Shown: positions 36,867 through 47,958 of the stretch, in pieces
Layout: each line of letters opens with the position of its first letter
Position numbering within the stretch: the first letter of the stretch is position 1
From: Silene latifolia
Taxonomy: Eukaryota > Streptophyta > Magnoliopsida > Caryophyllales > Caryophyllaceae
Reading direction: 5' to 3'
Assembly: GCF_048544455.1 (NCBI RefSeq)
Contig: NC_133534.1
Location: 123,900,269-123,964,268 of the forward strand
Length of the DNA: 64,000 nt
Made by a program: the position numbers and the translations under genes
The notes under the pieces: model-generated
What the model was told of the DNA's origin: nothing
What the model saw: the letters and a program-made list of their open reading frames with translations, nothing else
Database searches by the model: none

Positions 36867-36885
36867 TTCCCCGGCAACAGCGCCA
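36867..36885 (-). other. Primer-binding site of element H (tRNA-Asp, one mismatch)
   Basis: Minus-strand TGGCGCTGTTGCCGGGGAA; compared with F's site it has one C-to-T change. Confidence 0.9.
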
Positions 36886-37940
36886 AAACTTGATAGAGAA
36901 AAGACTGGTTGTCGTTAATACTAGAATTAACTATCAAATTAACAATTTATAGACCTAACTAGACTCTACTAACTTCTAACAACAAGGTAGTAAAATGGCA
37001 AGCTAGGGTCGAACCCAAGGGAAGGACCATTATCTAAAGGCTTGAATTGTAAACTATTGACCAACAATTACTAACTAAGACTCCACTAACTAATTAAGAC
37101 ACTAATGACAATTTAGACTCAACAATTGGAACTAATCACAACAATGGATATAAACAATGTTCAACTTCTAGGAAACATAAATGGAGAAGGCATTGGCTTG
37201 GAAACAAACATGAAAAGAGTAAAAATGGAGACTTTCCTACTGAGACAATTCAAACAAGTAGTATGCAAGAATTCAATATAAGAGAAAAACTTGGTGTAAG
37301 ATGGTTCAACAACTACTTCCTAAGTATAAAGATCCTCTCTTTTCTTCCCTCAACAATTACTCAACAACTTTCATAAGATGGTGATTACTTGCTTCGAAGC
37401 TAGAGTAGGTAATCCTACCGATATGGTCAACCAATTGAAAACCACAAGAGGGTTTACACACAAGAGCATTAAGATCAATTCCAAACAAAAGGAGTCAATA
37501 TTAATCCTTTAGGAGGCTTAATCCAACTAACCAAGAATTAACTTGCAAATTCCACTCACAAAGATACAAACTTTAAACCAAATTCATAGAGATGCAAGCT
37601 TGCTACAAATATTGCAATACTAGGATGAATAACATGCAAGGTTAATTACTCCTAACACAATAACATCTAACATAAACATGAAATTTAAGAAATATGCAAT
37701 AATTATTGAGGAAAGATTAAGAGGTTCTTATAAATCTTAAGGAAAGTAGTATCTACCAACTTACACCAAGAAAAAGGTCTAGCCTTCCATAACCATAGAT
37801 AAATCTAAGACTGATGGAAAGATTGACATAAACCCAAGCCAAAGATTACAAGTTTGCCTTCTAAATACGAAGTTCTTACTCAACATACAAGTTTGTGATT
37901 ATTCAATAATGATCTCATAAACTAGGTCTTCAAACAATGA

Positions 37941-37953
37941 ACTATATATATGG
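37941..37953 (-). promoter_or_regulatory. TATA box of element H LTR
   Basis: Minus-strand CCATATATATAGT, about 490 bp from the LTR start. Confidence 0.55.
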
Positions 37954-38035
37954 CTGCACTCCCTTCTAAGTTAAACCTCCTTTGGGCTTTCACGAGATGG
38001 CTTAAGACGGGTGATCAACTTTCGAAAGCTGAGGA

Positions 38036-38120
38036 GAACGCAGGCTGCATCATATACTGTAGGCCTGCATCATAAGGTGCAGGTTGCGTCACTAGACGCA
38101 TGCTGCGTCCTAGGCTAATC
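38036..38120. repeat. TGCRTC motif cluster in H LTR, upstream of the TATA box
   Basis: Repeated units such as GGCTGCATCA, GCCTGCATCA, GGTTGCGTCA, GACGCATGC and GCTGCGTCC within 85 bp, roughly 85-170 bp upstream of the TATA box. It occupies the position held by CTCGATCGAG in F. Confidence 0.7.
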
Positions 38121-38489
38121 TCCGCACTCAATTCTTCTTCTCATTTAGCTTCTTTCACGACTTGTCCTTCGTACTCGTTCATCAAGGACTGACAACTTCT
38201 ATGCTAGCTTGTTTGGAGTCCGTCTTCATTGATTTCTTGTTCCGGGGTGTGGTTAGAGGTACTTGGTCGGGACTCCGAACTCTCTTCTCAAAACCATGCT
38301 CCATATATGCATTAAAACACGTTAAACACAACAACCAATGGGACGGGAAGACTTGTTCATTATACCGACAAAAGACCCTTAAGTAAAACCAAATTAGGCC
38401 TAAGAATGCCTTATTGACTCGACAAGTTTGACTCTATCAATACTTCCATGTATTATGTCTATTTTGAATATGTATATTTTGAATTGTAG

Positions 38490-38594
38490 ATTCCACTAAC
38501 ACTCAACAAAGCCCCAGACTATTCTCCAGAGGACATCACCCAGCTGAAAAATATGTGGGCCAGTTATGTTGTTTCATTAGCAGAGTCTCAATAG
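38490..38594 (+). CDS. Possible last exon of a CACTA-encoded protein
   Basis: After a plausible splice acceptor (TTGAATTGTAG, ending 38489) a frame of 34 codons ends at TAG 38592-38594, including KAPDYSPEDITQLKNMWA and ending SLAESQ. Its place just before the 3' subterminal repeats fits the last exon of a transposon gene. I do not recognise the family; a captured host exon is the alternative. Only this short piece is visible, because H separates it from the rest. Confidence 0.4.
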   Translation: MPLTLNKAPDYSPEDITQLKNMWASYVVSLAESQ

Positions 38595-38869
38595 TTTGCT
38601 CATGTTTTATGTACGTGTATATATAGAGCCGTTGTGTATTGGCTTCTTTTGTTTTTTTTTGAGGAAATTGTGTATTGGCTTTTGATCATCCTGTTTGTAT
38701 TGTTTTTAAACTGGGTTTAATTGATCATGGGGTGTAATATTTTGATGCAGGATTGAATTTTTGCAATGCACAGCTGCTTGAATGCTATTTTTCAGCAGTT
38801 GCTGAAAAAATGCATTTCTGCAGCTGCTAGAATAAGCTAAAACAATTTTTTTTAAAAAAAAATAATAAT

Positions 38870-39480
38870 TAAAAATGACAACGGTTAAAAACAACCTGTT
38901 GTAAATAATTATTTGACAACAGTTTTATTAGATAAATAATCGTTGACATATTTTCCCTCCCATTCAAACCGCCAAAAATATAAGATAACAAACGATAACC
39001 GTTATCTAATTCAAAACTTTTACAATGGTTTTATTGAAACAGAACCGTTGTCAAAGTTTCATCAGCAAAAATTTTTGTCAATAGAGAAATATAACAACGG
39101 TTTTGCATACAATAAAGCCGTTGTTAAATTTTGACATTCAATTAAATAAGATAACAAAATGAACCGTTATCATATGTTATATTTAACAACGGTTTTGGTA
39201 CCACAAAACCGTTGTCAATAGTAAACTACGACAACGGATTTGACACCGTTATTAAGATTTAATAACAGTTTCTCAAAAGTATACCCGTTGCCATAAACAT
39301 ATTTAACATTAGTTTTATAACCGTTCTTGAGTTGTGATAATGGTATTATAGATCCGTTATTGATGTTATATAACGGTCGCGTGTTTGTACAACCGTGGTA
39401 TATATTTAACAACTGTCGTTGCAATAACGGTTCCGTGTTTCTATTTAAAAACGGTAATTGTATTATCTGACCGTTATTGA
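38870..39480. repeat. Subterminal repeats of the CACTA element
   Basis: About 15 copies of a core CAACGGTTTT or its complement AAAACCGTTG, in both orientations, with single-base variants. In CACTA elements such repeats bind the transposase. Confidence 0.8.
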
Positions 39481-39481
39481 T

Positions 39482-39500
39482 GGAATTATTTGGCATAGTG
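39482..39500. repeat. Right terminal inverted repeat of the CACTA element
   Basis: Reads GGAATTATTTGGCATAGTG; its complement begins CACTATGCC. The matching left terminus is outside the window. Confidence 0.7.
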
Positions 39501-40046
39501 ATGCTGGTAACTGTGGAGGGTGCCATCACAGGATTGTTCACAACAAAATATTTGGCCCAATCAGGTGCTCTCCAATCTCTCCTTGTCCTTTCCTGAATTA
39601 TAGGAGCCACTGTGACAGTGACTTCTTCCTGAGTGACATTTTGAGTCTCCTCATTACTGTCATCAAGTAGTGTTTGAGTGACGGTTGAAGTTGGTGTTGT
39701 AGATGTTGCATGATCAATGAATGCCGATGTGTCTCCGACACTTGGAGACTGGTTAAATTGATACTTCTCAATGTAAAAATTTGGAATAAACTGAGAAAAA
39801 TTCTTGATCTTGCAAGGGAAAACTCTTTCAAAGAATTTAATGTCTCTGGACACAAAGACAGTCTTTTTGACTATATCATAGACCTTGTAGCCTTCTGAGA
39901 TAGGGGATACCCTATAAAAATGCAATATACTCCCCTGGGCATGAATTTGTCTCATTCCCTGCCTGGGTTATAGGCCATAGCAAGGCATCCAAACACTCTC
40001 ATCATTTCATAGGTGGGTGTCTTATGGATGGTCGGCTTTACTCACT
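39501..40046 (-). pseudogene. Element J: copia pol fragment (integrase C-terminus to RT linker)
   Basis: On the minus strand: KTPTYEMMRVFGCLA, then after a TGA DKFMPRGVYCIFIGYPLSQK, a frameshift, then GYKVYDIVKKTVFVSRDIKF, FFERVFPCK and a polar linker ending near MAPSTVTSI at 39501. This is the end of a copia integrase and the linker before RT, a different copia lineage from A-E. It is cut on one side by CACTA K and on the other by gypsy I. An apparent 246-codon frame (39955-39215) runs on into K but is a fusion by chance. Confidence 0.85.
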
Positions 40047-41123
40047 TGGAGATTTAGTTTCCGGTTACTTGTCGTTAAGAGCACCTAGACCAAAACAATA
40101 TTTATAACTTCACAAACAACTCTACTATTAGTAAAGAGGCAAGTAAAGGTCGGATCCCAAGGGACGGGTATTGATGTCGGATTTTCGATTCCAAGTAGCG
40201 GTGTCTAGGGGTATCACGATTTGGGGTTGAGATGAGAAGGTCACTAAACTAAATAGCAATAAAAGTAAACAAGCAAGATGATTAAAAAGAGATGTAAACA
40301 ATTGATTAAAAGCACTAGGGTGTCATGGGGTCATAGGGGATTCATGGAAATTGATCATACAAACATATTCTCAAATTATAAGCAAGTAATTATTGTTGTG
40401 ATGGATCGAGTTGGTTTATATCTTACAATCTTAGGAAGGTTTGGGTCCCGGAGCCGAATCGATTAGATTGTACAACACCTAAAAGTCGACTTAATCCTCC
40501 CTACTCAACTATATGCATGATCTAATGAGACTCGAGTTGGTTTATGTCTTACAAGTCTCATTGAAAAGGTAAGTGATGGGTAAAAAATGCAAGGATTCAT
40601 AGGCTCGCATTTCATCAAACATAACATGTGCATAAGTTAAGATCACAACGAGCAAGCAAATAAACTATGAAAACATATTAAATTAAGCATGAATCATTCC
40701 CCATGTTGGTTTCCCCTAATTACCCATTAACCCTAGTTAAGGAAACTACTCACTCATTATCAAGTTTAACATGTTAACAAGGTTGTCAATCAAATTAACA
40801 AAGCAAAACATGATGAATAAATGAAGATGATTAACACTAATTAAAAAGGGCTTAAGAGGATTATACCTACTAATGATTCCAAAATAAAGCAAAGAATAAT
40901 AGAAGTACTTGAGGATTGATTGGAAGGTTGTCAATCTCCCAATAATAACCGAAATAATCTTCAATTACCCAAAATAAAAGATGAACAAAAGAGAGATTAA
41001 GGAAATGAGATTTGTATTAATATTTGATTAGAAGTTGATTACCAGATTAAGAAGAGTTTAGAATGATATAAACTACACTAAGGATTGATAAGAAGAACAT
41101 GATTCATCTAATTAGACTAATGG

Positions 41124-41137
41124 GGTATTTATAGTGG
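41124..41137 (-). promoter_or_regulatory. TATA box of element I LTR
   Basis: Minus-strand CCACTATAAATACC, about 670 bp from the LTR start. Confidence 0.6.
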
Positions 41138-41320
41138 AGATTAGGTACACAAATTAGGGTTTACTAAGGGCTTAAATGACGATTAAGTCCTTGAGGAATC
41201 GCTCCTCTCAGAAAAGATGCGAGTCTCCTTTTTGCCGGTCTTTCATAAATATGCGCAAATTTCATGGAGGGAAGAAAAGGTCGTGTGGGACTGTAAGGGA
41301 ATTTGAGCGTCCAAGGTGTC

Positions 41321-41470
41321 GGGACGGGCGGATTTCCTGGTGGATGGACGGGCAGATTATTATGCTGGACGAGCGGATTGTGGGTGGTTGGACGGGCGTC
41401 TTGATGGCAAAGACGCTCGAATTCCTCACGTCTTGGACGGGCGTCTTGCCTAGTTGGACGGGCGGATTTC
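41321..41470. repeat. GGACGGGCG motif array in I LTR, upstream of the TATA box
   Basis: Six units of the form TTGGACGGGCGGATT or GGACGGGCGTCTT (one GGACGAGCGG, one GGACGGGCAG) in 150 bp, about 185-335 bp upstream of the TATA box on the minus strand. GC-rich in an AT-rich LTR. Confidence 0.85.
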
Positions 41471-41806
41471 GTCACAGCTTTCTTTTCTTCTTTTCTTCTT
41501 CCAATAATCCTCCGGGATTTAGTCGGGGATGGAAGGATTTCTTCATCATTGCCCATCTACTATAATATGTACAAAGGCCTTCTAGTCTTGTCTTCTCTTT
41601 GATGCTTGGTCATTAGATTCGATCAATTTAGCTCTATTTTGCCATGAAAATGCAAGGTTTGCACTCCTCTCCTACCAATAAAACAAAACCTCAAAGAATA
41701 TGCAAAACAAAGGACTAAAGATAGTAAATGACCCAAATATGAACTAAAAAAGTATAGGAACGAGGCTAATTCGGGGACTAAATATGCTCAAATAATGGTC
41801 ACATCA

Positions 41807-42137
41807 AATCTCACCAAACCAAACCTTTGCTCGTCCCGAGTAAAGAGGTGACAAAACTAGGACCGTTATTTAAACTAACCAAATAGCATAGCCGATATGA
41901 GATAATTAGCGGGTCTCACTCTGCCCCTTCAACTCAGAACAAGACAACCATGAGGTAGGATGCCTTCTTGCAAGGCAAGGTGGGTCTTGCCAAAATGGCG
42001 ACACATCCAATCATTAAAGCACACAAAATCAAGTAATGGATGCATCTACAAAAGAATAGCCACTTTCCTTATCTAAGTGGCAGAAATTATCTACAAGGGA
42101 AGCAATTTAAGGGTACACACTCCTTCATAGTTGCAAT
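41807..42137 (-). other. Polypurine tract and 3' untranslated region of element I
   Basis: Minus-strand GGTTTGGTTTGGTGAGATT (41807-41825) primes next to the LTR. The rest is non-coding and is interrupted by copia D at 42138. Confidence 0.65.
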
Positions 42138-43447
42138 TGTTGCGAAATGTGTCCTCAACAATAGTGCGATCACATGATTTAAATATCATTTTAAATCTCA
42201 TATAAAGAATACGTAAGGGATGATTCAATTATATAGTCAACTGATCAACATTAATCGGTAACGATTGGCTTGATAGAGTTTGACGTTACTGTCGTGGGAC
42301 GGTGGTGGTCAGTTGATCCCTTAAGGTCACACCTAAAGGATGATGCCCTTATCTATAAAGTTGATTAATTGTATGACGATACAAGTTGATCAATTCCTTA
42401 AAATTGAACAATTCGATTTGTGAGAGAGAATAAATATCTTATTGTAATGGGATTAAATAAGATTTATTTTAGTAATAAAATGCTTTGTTACTAAAATTGT
42501 TTATTGTTTGAAAAACAATAGAGATAAGAATGAATGGTTAATTATAATGACAAGATATTGTGAATTATAATTACATGACCCATTTTATTTATGTGATCAA
42601 GTATCACTAGTCAATTTATTGGACGTAACTTAGTTAATTCATGAAATGATATTTATGTGATAAATATGCATTAAATTAATTAATAAACATGTATCATACT
42701 ACATGTGACATATTGTGTGACAAATGACAAATTGACAAAAATAAAATGGTGGTCCATTTTATGTATAAACCGAAATGGAGGTGGTGTTAGTGGGTTGTGG
42801 TTGTTTTATTTTATGTGTTAAAAAATAAAACAATGATGCCTATACCTACTAGCCTTACATGCCTATGGTTTTGAGAAAACCAAAAAAGTAAAAGGGAAGG
42901 ACCATATGTTGGTCCATTTTCACTCCCAAAACCGTGACACCCTTACATACAAGGGGACTTTGGTTTTTGTTTTACTAATTCATTCTCTTCATGCATGTGA
43001 AAATATTCATATGCATTCTTCTCTCTACTCTTTCTTTTTCTCTAAAACAACCATGAGATTTTGATTGAAATTGTTCCAAAATTAAAGGATTACTAAAATT
43101 ATTAATGTAATATATGAGTGTTAGTAATCATTTTTAAGGTAAACTACTAAACTAATATCTAGTTAATATTATTTAGTGGGGATAAGGGATAGTCTTGGGT
43201 GCAATCAAGAGGAGTATCTCTACTTTGGGATTTTTGAATGTTCATCCATTATTGGAAAGCTCAAGAACTAACAAGAAGGAGATCTTGTTGGTGCCCATAT
43301 GATGACCGAAATTTATATGGTGAGAAAACGATTTCTTCTCTAATTTTAATTTAAGTTTGCATGCATAAGATTAGTAATTTATTTTATGACTAAACAAATT
43401 TGTAACATATATGAATATGTTGAGTAACGAGATATAGATTTCCAACA
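42138..43447 (+). repeat. Element D 5' LTR
   Basis: TGTTGCG...CCAACA, 1310 bp. Compared with the other LTR the start is altered (GCG for GGG). Conserved copia-LTR block at 42265-42340. Confidence 0.92.
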
Positions 43448-43450
43448 AGC

Positions 43451-43462
43451 GGTATCATGAGC
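43451..43462 (+). other. Primer-binding site of element D, variant
   Basis: GGTATCATGAGC, as in element C. Confidence 0.75.
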
Positions 43463-45750
43463 ACAAGGTTATTTGCATGCAAATCGGTTATTGTTTTTCC
43501 GAGTTATATGATTAACAAACAAAACTTATAAATTTGTGTTTATTATGAAATATCACGAAATTTATTATGCATGTTAAAGTTTATGGTCCTAAAATGTTTT
43601 AGGATATTTTGGTTTGATTTATGAATTTTATTGTTCATTTTATATAATATTGGCATTAAAATGTGATTTTTATGATAAAAATGTCATTTTTGGACAAAAA
43701 TTAGCTAAACTTCGAATTTTCCAGTGGTTTTTGGATATGTTTTCACATATATTATTTTTAGATGATCTGGAAAGTTTCATAATTTTATGAGTTTTTATGC
43801 TCGAAATATGGATTTTTCATGTTAAAAATCGAATTTAAATGAAAAATAGGTTAATATGAGAAATATTTCGAATCTTGTCATAGATATTTAGTATGTTGTC
43901 ACATGCAATTTTACAAGATGTGTGTAAAATAATAGGCTATAATGAAGTCTTCATACATGATTTATGGATTTTTGATGAAAAATAGCATAAATAGTGACTT
44001 AATTAGTGAATAATTGCTAAAGTATACTTCATGACTAAGGAAAAATGTCACATGTTGCATTTTATTATCTTTTTCAGATATAAAATTGAAAAGTTGATGA
44101 ATATAATTTTTCTCATGTTTTTATGATTTTTATTGATAAATCCGATAAACCGCAACATTGTTTTTCCCGATAACTTTCGAAATTTTTAACCTAAGTTTTT
44201 GAACATTATGAGTGTCATGGTATTTTTCCAGAATGTTCATGAGTTTAAATTTCAAATTTTGAATTTATTTGAAATTTTTGTGATTTATTTGAAGTTTATA
44301 GCATTTTTATTGTAATTTTGAGTCCATTTATGAACAATTTTTAAAAATATGAGTTAATTATAGTCAAGTAATTAGTGAAGACTAATTTTGAGTCCTAAAA
44401 TGTTAGGGTAATTAACTTGTGCATAAATATGAATTTATGTAATTTTTGTGATTATAAAACGTTGAATCACGCAAATCCGTAAAAATCGTGTAATATACGA
44501 TATTGGCTCCTTAAAGACGATTTAGCATAAAATTGGGCATGTTCATACATATTATAATGATTCATTTTTATTTATGATTGTCATAATTTTATTTTATGTA
44601 ATTTTTGAATTATGTAATTTTACTTAGTATGGCCTTAGTTTTAATTGGTATTACCCGAAATGTATGGGAATATCGATTCAGTTGTAATTTTTGTGATCTC
44701 GTATCACCGTTTTGTAATTTAATAGATTTATTTTTATTTTAATTACAAATGTATAATAGGAAATTATGTAATTTGTTATGTAATTTATTTATTTCGGAGT
44801 TCCTTGAAGACGGTGTCACTCAAGGAAGACGATACATAAAGACGGTGTTGCCTCGAGATGTGTGCCACAACCGAAGTTCAAGGGACCAATGGAGTTGGTT
44901 TCCGAATATGTAATAGTTAATTTGATTTTCTATTTTAGGAAGGCCATACTAGGATTTATTTTTATGCTTTGCATTTTATTTATATGTTGCATGTATCGCT
45001 AAATCGCCATAACTAAACATGCATTATCTTTTAATCGAGTATATCGACCGTGTCAATTATAATTATCGTAGTTCACAGCTTCAGTTCACTTAAAACGTGA
45101 TAGATAATAAATTGACATGACCTCTCGCTAAAATAAACAATTGAGACTTAGCCTTACCAAATAGTAGAAACCATGAAAACCTATTTCGTGAGGGTGTGCA
45201 CTCGGCCACACCGGGGTACAAACCTTGTTACGTAGGGGAAGTGGGTGATAAATGTCTATCCACCGAATTCATGTTGATGAGGGTTTTATCGGCCACACCG
45301 TACCCAAGTTAATGTGGGTTTGGATCATGGACACATTTATTCGAAATTTGGATTGAACTCAACAAAAGTTTTTCGATAAGGGTTTTATCGGCCACACCGT
45401 GCCCTTATTGAATGTGTTTTGGGCTAAAGATAATTGTTAATGTAATATTATCGACCAAGAGTTCTAAAAGTAGAATCGATTAAAGCGTTAATCCACCGAG
45501 TTATATTGATAAGAGTTTTACCGGCCACACCGTGCCCAAGTTAATATGAATTTGGGTCTTGGAATCATTTATCATAGTTGGGTAGAGGTCACTATGTAAA
45601 TGCTTTACTTGTTATTTACAAGTATTATTAAAACGATAAATGTTAAGTTTTTCACTATTCCGTTATCATATTGTTCTATTTCTTTACCACAATTCATATA
45701 CGATATCATTTCGATTTTTGATTCAAATCTCCATTAAAACATTGTAACTA
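43463..45750 (+). other. Element D leader
   Basis: About 2.3 kb, non-coding. Arms CTTAGTATGGCC (44623-44634) and GGCCATACTAGG (44942-44953) are 307 bp apart. Downstream, 45270-45550 repeats GGGTTTTATCGGCCACACCG three times, related to repeats in the C leader (25380-25660). Confidence 0.75.
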
Positions 45751-46701
45751 AAGACAAAATTTGAATTTTCTTCTAAAACCTCAAATGAACCATTGCTAAG
45801 GATCTCTTGTAAAGAGTATAGATTAAAGTTATTCATTATCAAACAGGTTTTTGATTCTTGACTAACACATCTACTTACAATGAATTGTTTCTAATTTTGG
45901 TAACTAGATTTGTTGGAAATCAAAATTGACCAAAATAACGCAACCACTTCAATGAAAGTTTTAAGACTAAAACGAACAAATGAAGAGTAATCTTCATGAA
46001 TTCAGTTTTGCTTCTCAAAGCAAAGACTCATTTAATTGAGTGGGAGCATTCTCTTAAACCGTTAAGATGAGGACGAGGTTCAAGAAGTAAAGATAATAAT
46101 GGAATTGATACAAGGTAATGTTAAAAGTAAAGTTATTGAGAAATGACGATACTAAACCTATCAATCCCGACCAATAAAGTTTCCATTGTCTTAAATGTTG
46201 GACACAAGAAAGGAAACTACCCCAAATTATTGAAGAATCAACAAGTTAGTTGTGGGACATCTAATGGGACCTTCTTCTTTAAATGTTTATTTGATTAAAC
46301 ATAAATTTTGCTAGTGCCACTTCGTCAATATTAGAAACCAGTGGAGGTTTTCATCATTGTATTCGACACATAAGATGATTAGAATATGACGACTAGCAAC
46401 AATAATGTCGAGAGATAGAGTAATTGTGTACTCAATCTAGTTTTTGGATTTAAAGTTGTACTTAATTGTGACTATTAAGTGCATAAACTCTAAATAAGAA
46501 TATAAACTTGTTAAGATACAAAAAAGTTTTTCACTTTTGTGACCCTATACACCACGATTTGATGTATGGCTAGCCCATTATCAAGGTGATTATATTCTAA
46601 ACCAAACTAGAATGATATATCATGTAGATGATATAAGATTCAAATTGGTAACCCAAGATTGAACCTTAAATTTTGGAATGATGAACGCAAAGAGTTATCG
46701 A
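45751..46701 (+). pseudogene. Decayed gag region of element D
   Basis: No open frame. Short matches to E's gag include the zinc-knuckle region near 46180-46230 (TTTCCATTGTC...GGAAACTACCCCAAAT). The same degraded sequence is in element C (about 24660-25250). E is inserted at 46702; ATCGA (46697-46701) is its left target duplication. Confidence 0.6.
46697..46701. repeat. Target-site duplication of element E, left copy (ATCGA)
   Basis: Repeated at 55977-55981 after the right LTR of E. Joining the flanks restores the sequence seen in element C. Confidence 0.95.
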
Positions 46702-47944
46702 TGTTGGAGTTAGTGTCCTCCACAATAGTGCGTTAACATAATAAATCTCATTAATAGAATATCATCAGATATTTAATTATTTGATCCTCGTCAGTTGATT
46801 AACGTAAATCGATAACGGTTGGCTGACTAGAGTTTGACGTTATTGTCGTGAGACGGCGGTGATCAACTGACCCCTTTCGGTCACACCTAAAGGAACGAAC
46901 CCCAATTGATAACTAATTAATTGTATGAGATACAATTCATTTAGTCCCTTGATTTATCAACTAAGAGGTTAGTCGATTATTATTAGAGAGATTTCGAGTT
47001 GCGAACTCGAGGAGCGGCAGTTATTATTTAATTATGCGATAATTAAATAATAAGTTTTAGGAAACGGGTTTTAGTTAATTAACTGTTAATTTACTAAAAT
47101 TGTACTAATTGATTAATGTGATTAATATTAGTACGTAAATAATATGTGTAGTGGTACACGTATATTTACGGAGTGAATTGGACGAATTTATTATGGAAGC
47201 ATTTAAACATGATACGATGTTTAAAATGAGAAATTACACGGATTTGTGCGACAAATATAAAAACCAACATGGACCCGTATATGGTCATGTGGACCGTGTA
47301 AAATAAGTGTAATGGATGATTACTTACATAATCATTTTTACCTTATTTTGTATACTACCATAATATATGTCTTATACTACATTTTGCATGTGATGTAAGA
47401 TAAAAATATAAAACAAAAATTGTCCACTAAAGACTCCTTCCACCCGCCACTTCCTTTCCCCCTTACACACTCCATATATTTGTTCACTTGCTCACACTAC
47501 CTCTCTTACATAATTCATTATACTTTGCATGTGAACAAAAAAACTTCTTCCATCTCTCTACAATAATTCTCTAGTATACATTATTACTAAGAAAAGTTAG
47601 TAATATTAATTACTAGTATTATTTTCAAGGGTTCATATTAATAAGTTACTAGTTCATACTTGTTAGTATTATTTGGGTTGTTCTTGGGTGCTACTTGGAG
47701 GAGACTTTCTAGTTGAAGGTTATACAAGGAGGATCATCCACATATATTTAGCTCAAGAACAAATTAGTAAGGAGAACTAATTTGTGCCCATTTTACCTTA
47801 TAATCAATGTAAGGAAATTGTTTTTCCTTATACTTTGTTTTTATGCTTTCATATTAGCATGCATGTTACATAGATCACATAAATAACTATTTATGAGATA
47901 AATTTATTTTATTAGAGAGTCTAATATGGATCTATGATCTTTTA
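46702..47944 (+). repeat. Element E 5' LTR
   Basis: TGTTGGAGTTAGTGTCCTCC...GATCTTTTA; the last CA has become TA compared with the 3' LTR. The conserved block is at 46821-46894. Confidence 0.95.
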
Positions 47945-47946
47945 AG

Positions 47947-47958
47947 TGGTATCAGAGC
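47947..47958 (+). other. Primer-binding site of element E (tRNA-iMet)
   Basis: TGGTATCAGAGC, two bases after the LTR. Confidence 0.92.

Larger units (their letters stand above)
34672..38439 (-). mobile_element. Element H: Athila-like gypsy retrotransposon, 5' part
   Basis: A minus-strand element: 5' LTR (36891-38439), tRNA-Asp primer site (36867-36885) and gag with the pre-protease region (36757-34672), cut by insertion of F at 34671. The rest lies beyond F, outside the window. H is inserted in the CACTA element K; ATACT (38440-38444) follows the LTR as the presumed right target duplication. Confidence 0.85.
36891..38439 (-). repeat. Element H 5' LTR
   Basis: 1549 bp with 8-bp inverted ends TGATAGAG/CTCTATCA. 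It contains a TATA box and, upstream of it, a cluster of GC-rich TGCATC/TGCGTC units. Confidence 0.88.
38440..39500 (+). mobile_element. Element K: CACTA (En/Spm-type) DNA transposon, right end
   Basis: Many direct and inverted short repeats (AACAACGGTTTT, AAACCGTTGTCAA, CCGTTGTTAAA) fill 38870-39480, the subterminal structure of plant CACTA elements. The end reads TTATTTGGCATAGTG at 39500, the complement of CACTATGCC. Left of H (outside the window) should lie the rest of K. It is inserted into copia relic J; ATG at 39501-39503 would be the 3-bp target duplication. A possible terminal exon is at 38490-38594. Confidence 0.75.
40047..41806 (-). repeat. Element I 3' LTR (Tat/Ogre-like gypsy)
   Basis: About 1760 bp. 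The minus strand begins TGATGTGACCATTATTTGAG at 41806 after a purine-rich tract and ends near AAATCTCCA at 40047. The left boundary is set by where copia coding sequence J stops and is good to several bases. It contains a TATA box and an upstream motif array. Short frames in it (such as 41164-41556, both strands) are products of the GC-rich array. Confidence 0.65.

Noticed and set aside
38086..38386. Plus-strand frame of 74 codons near a possible host gene
   Set aside because: It lies inside the LTR of element H and has no recognisable domain.
41164..41565. Frames of about 130 codons on both strands
   Set aside because: They arise from the GC-rich GGACGGGCG array in the LTR of element I, and both strands are equally open.
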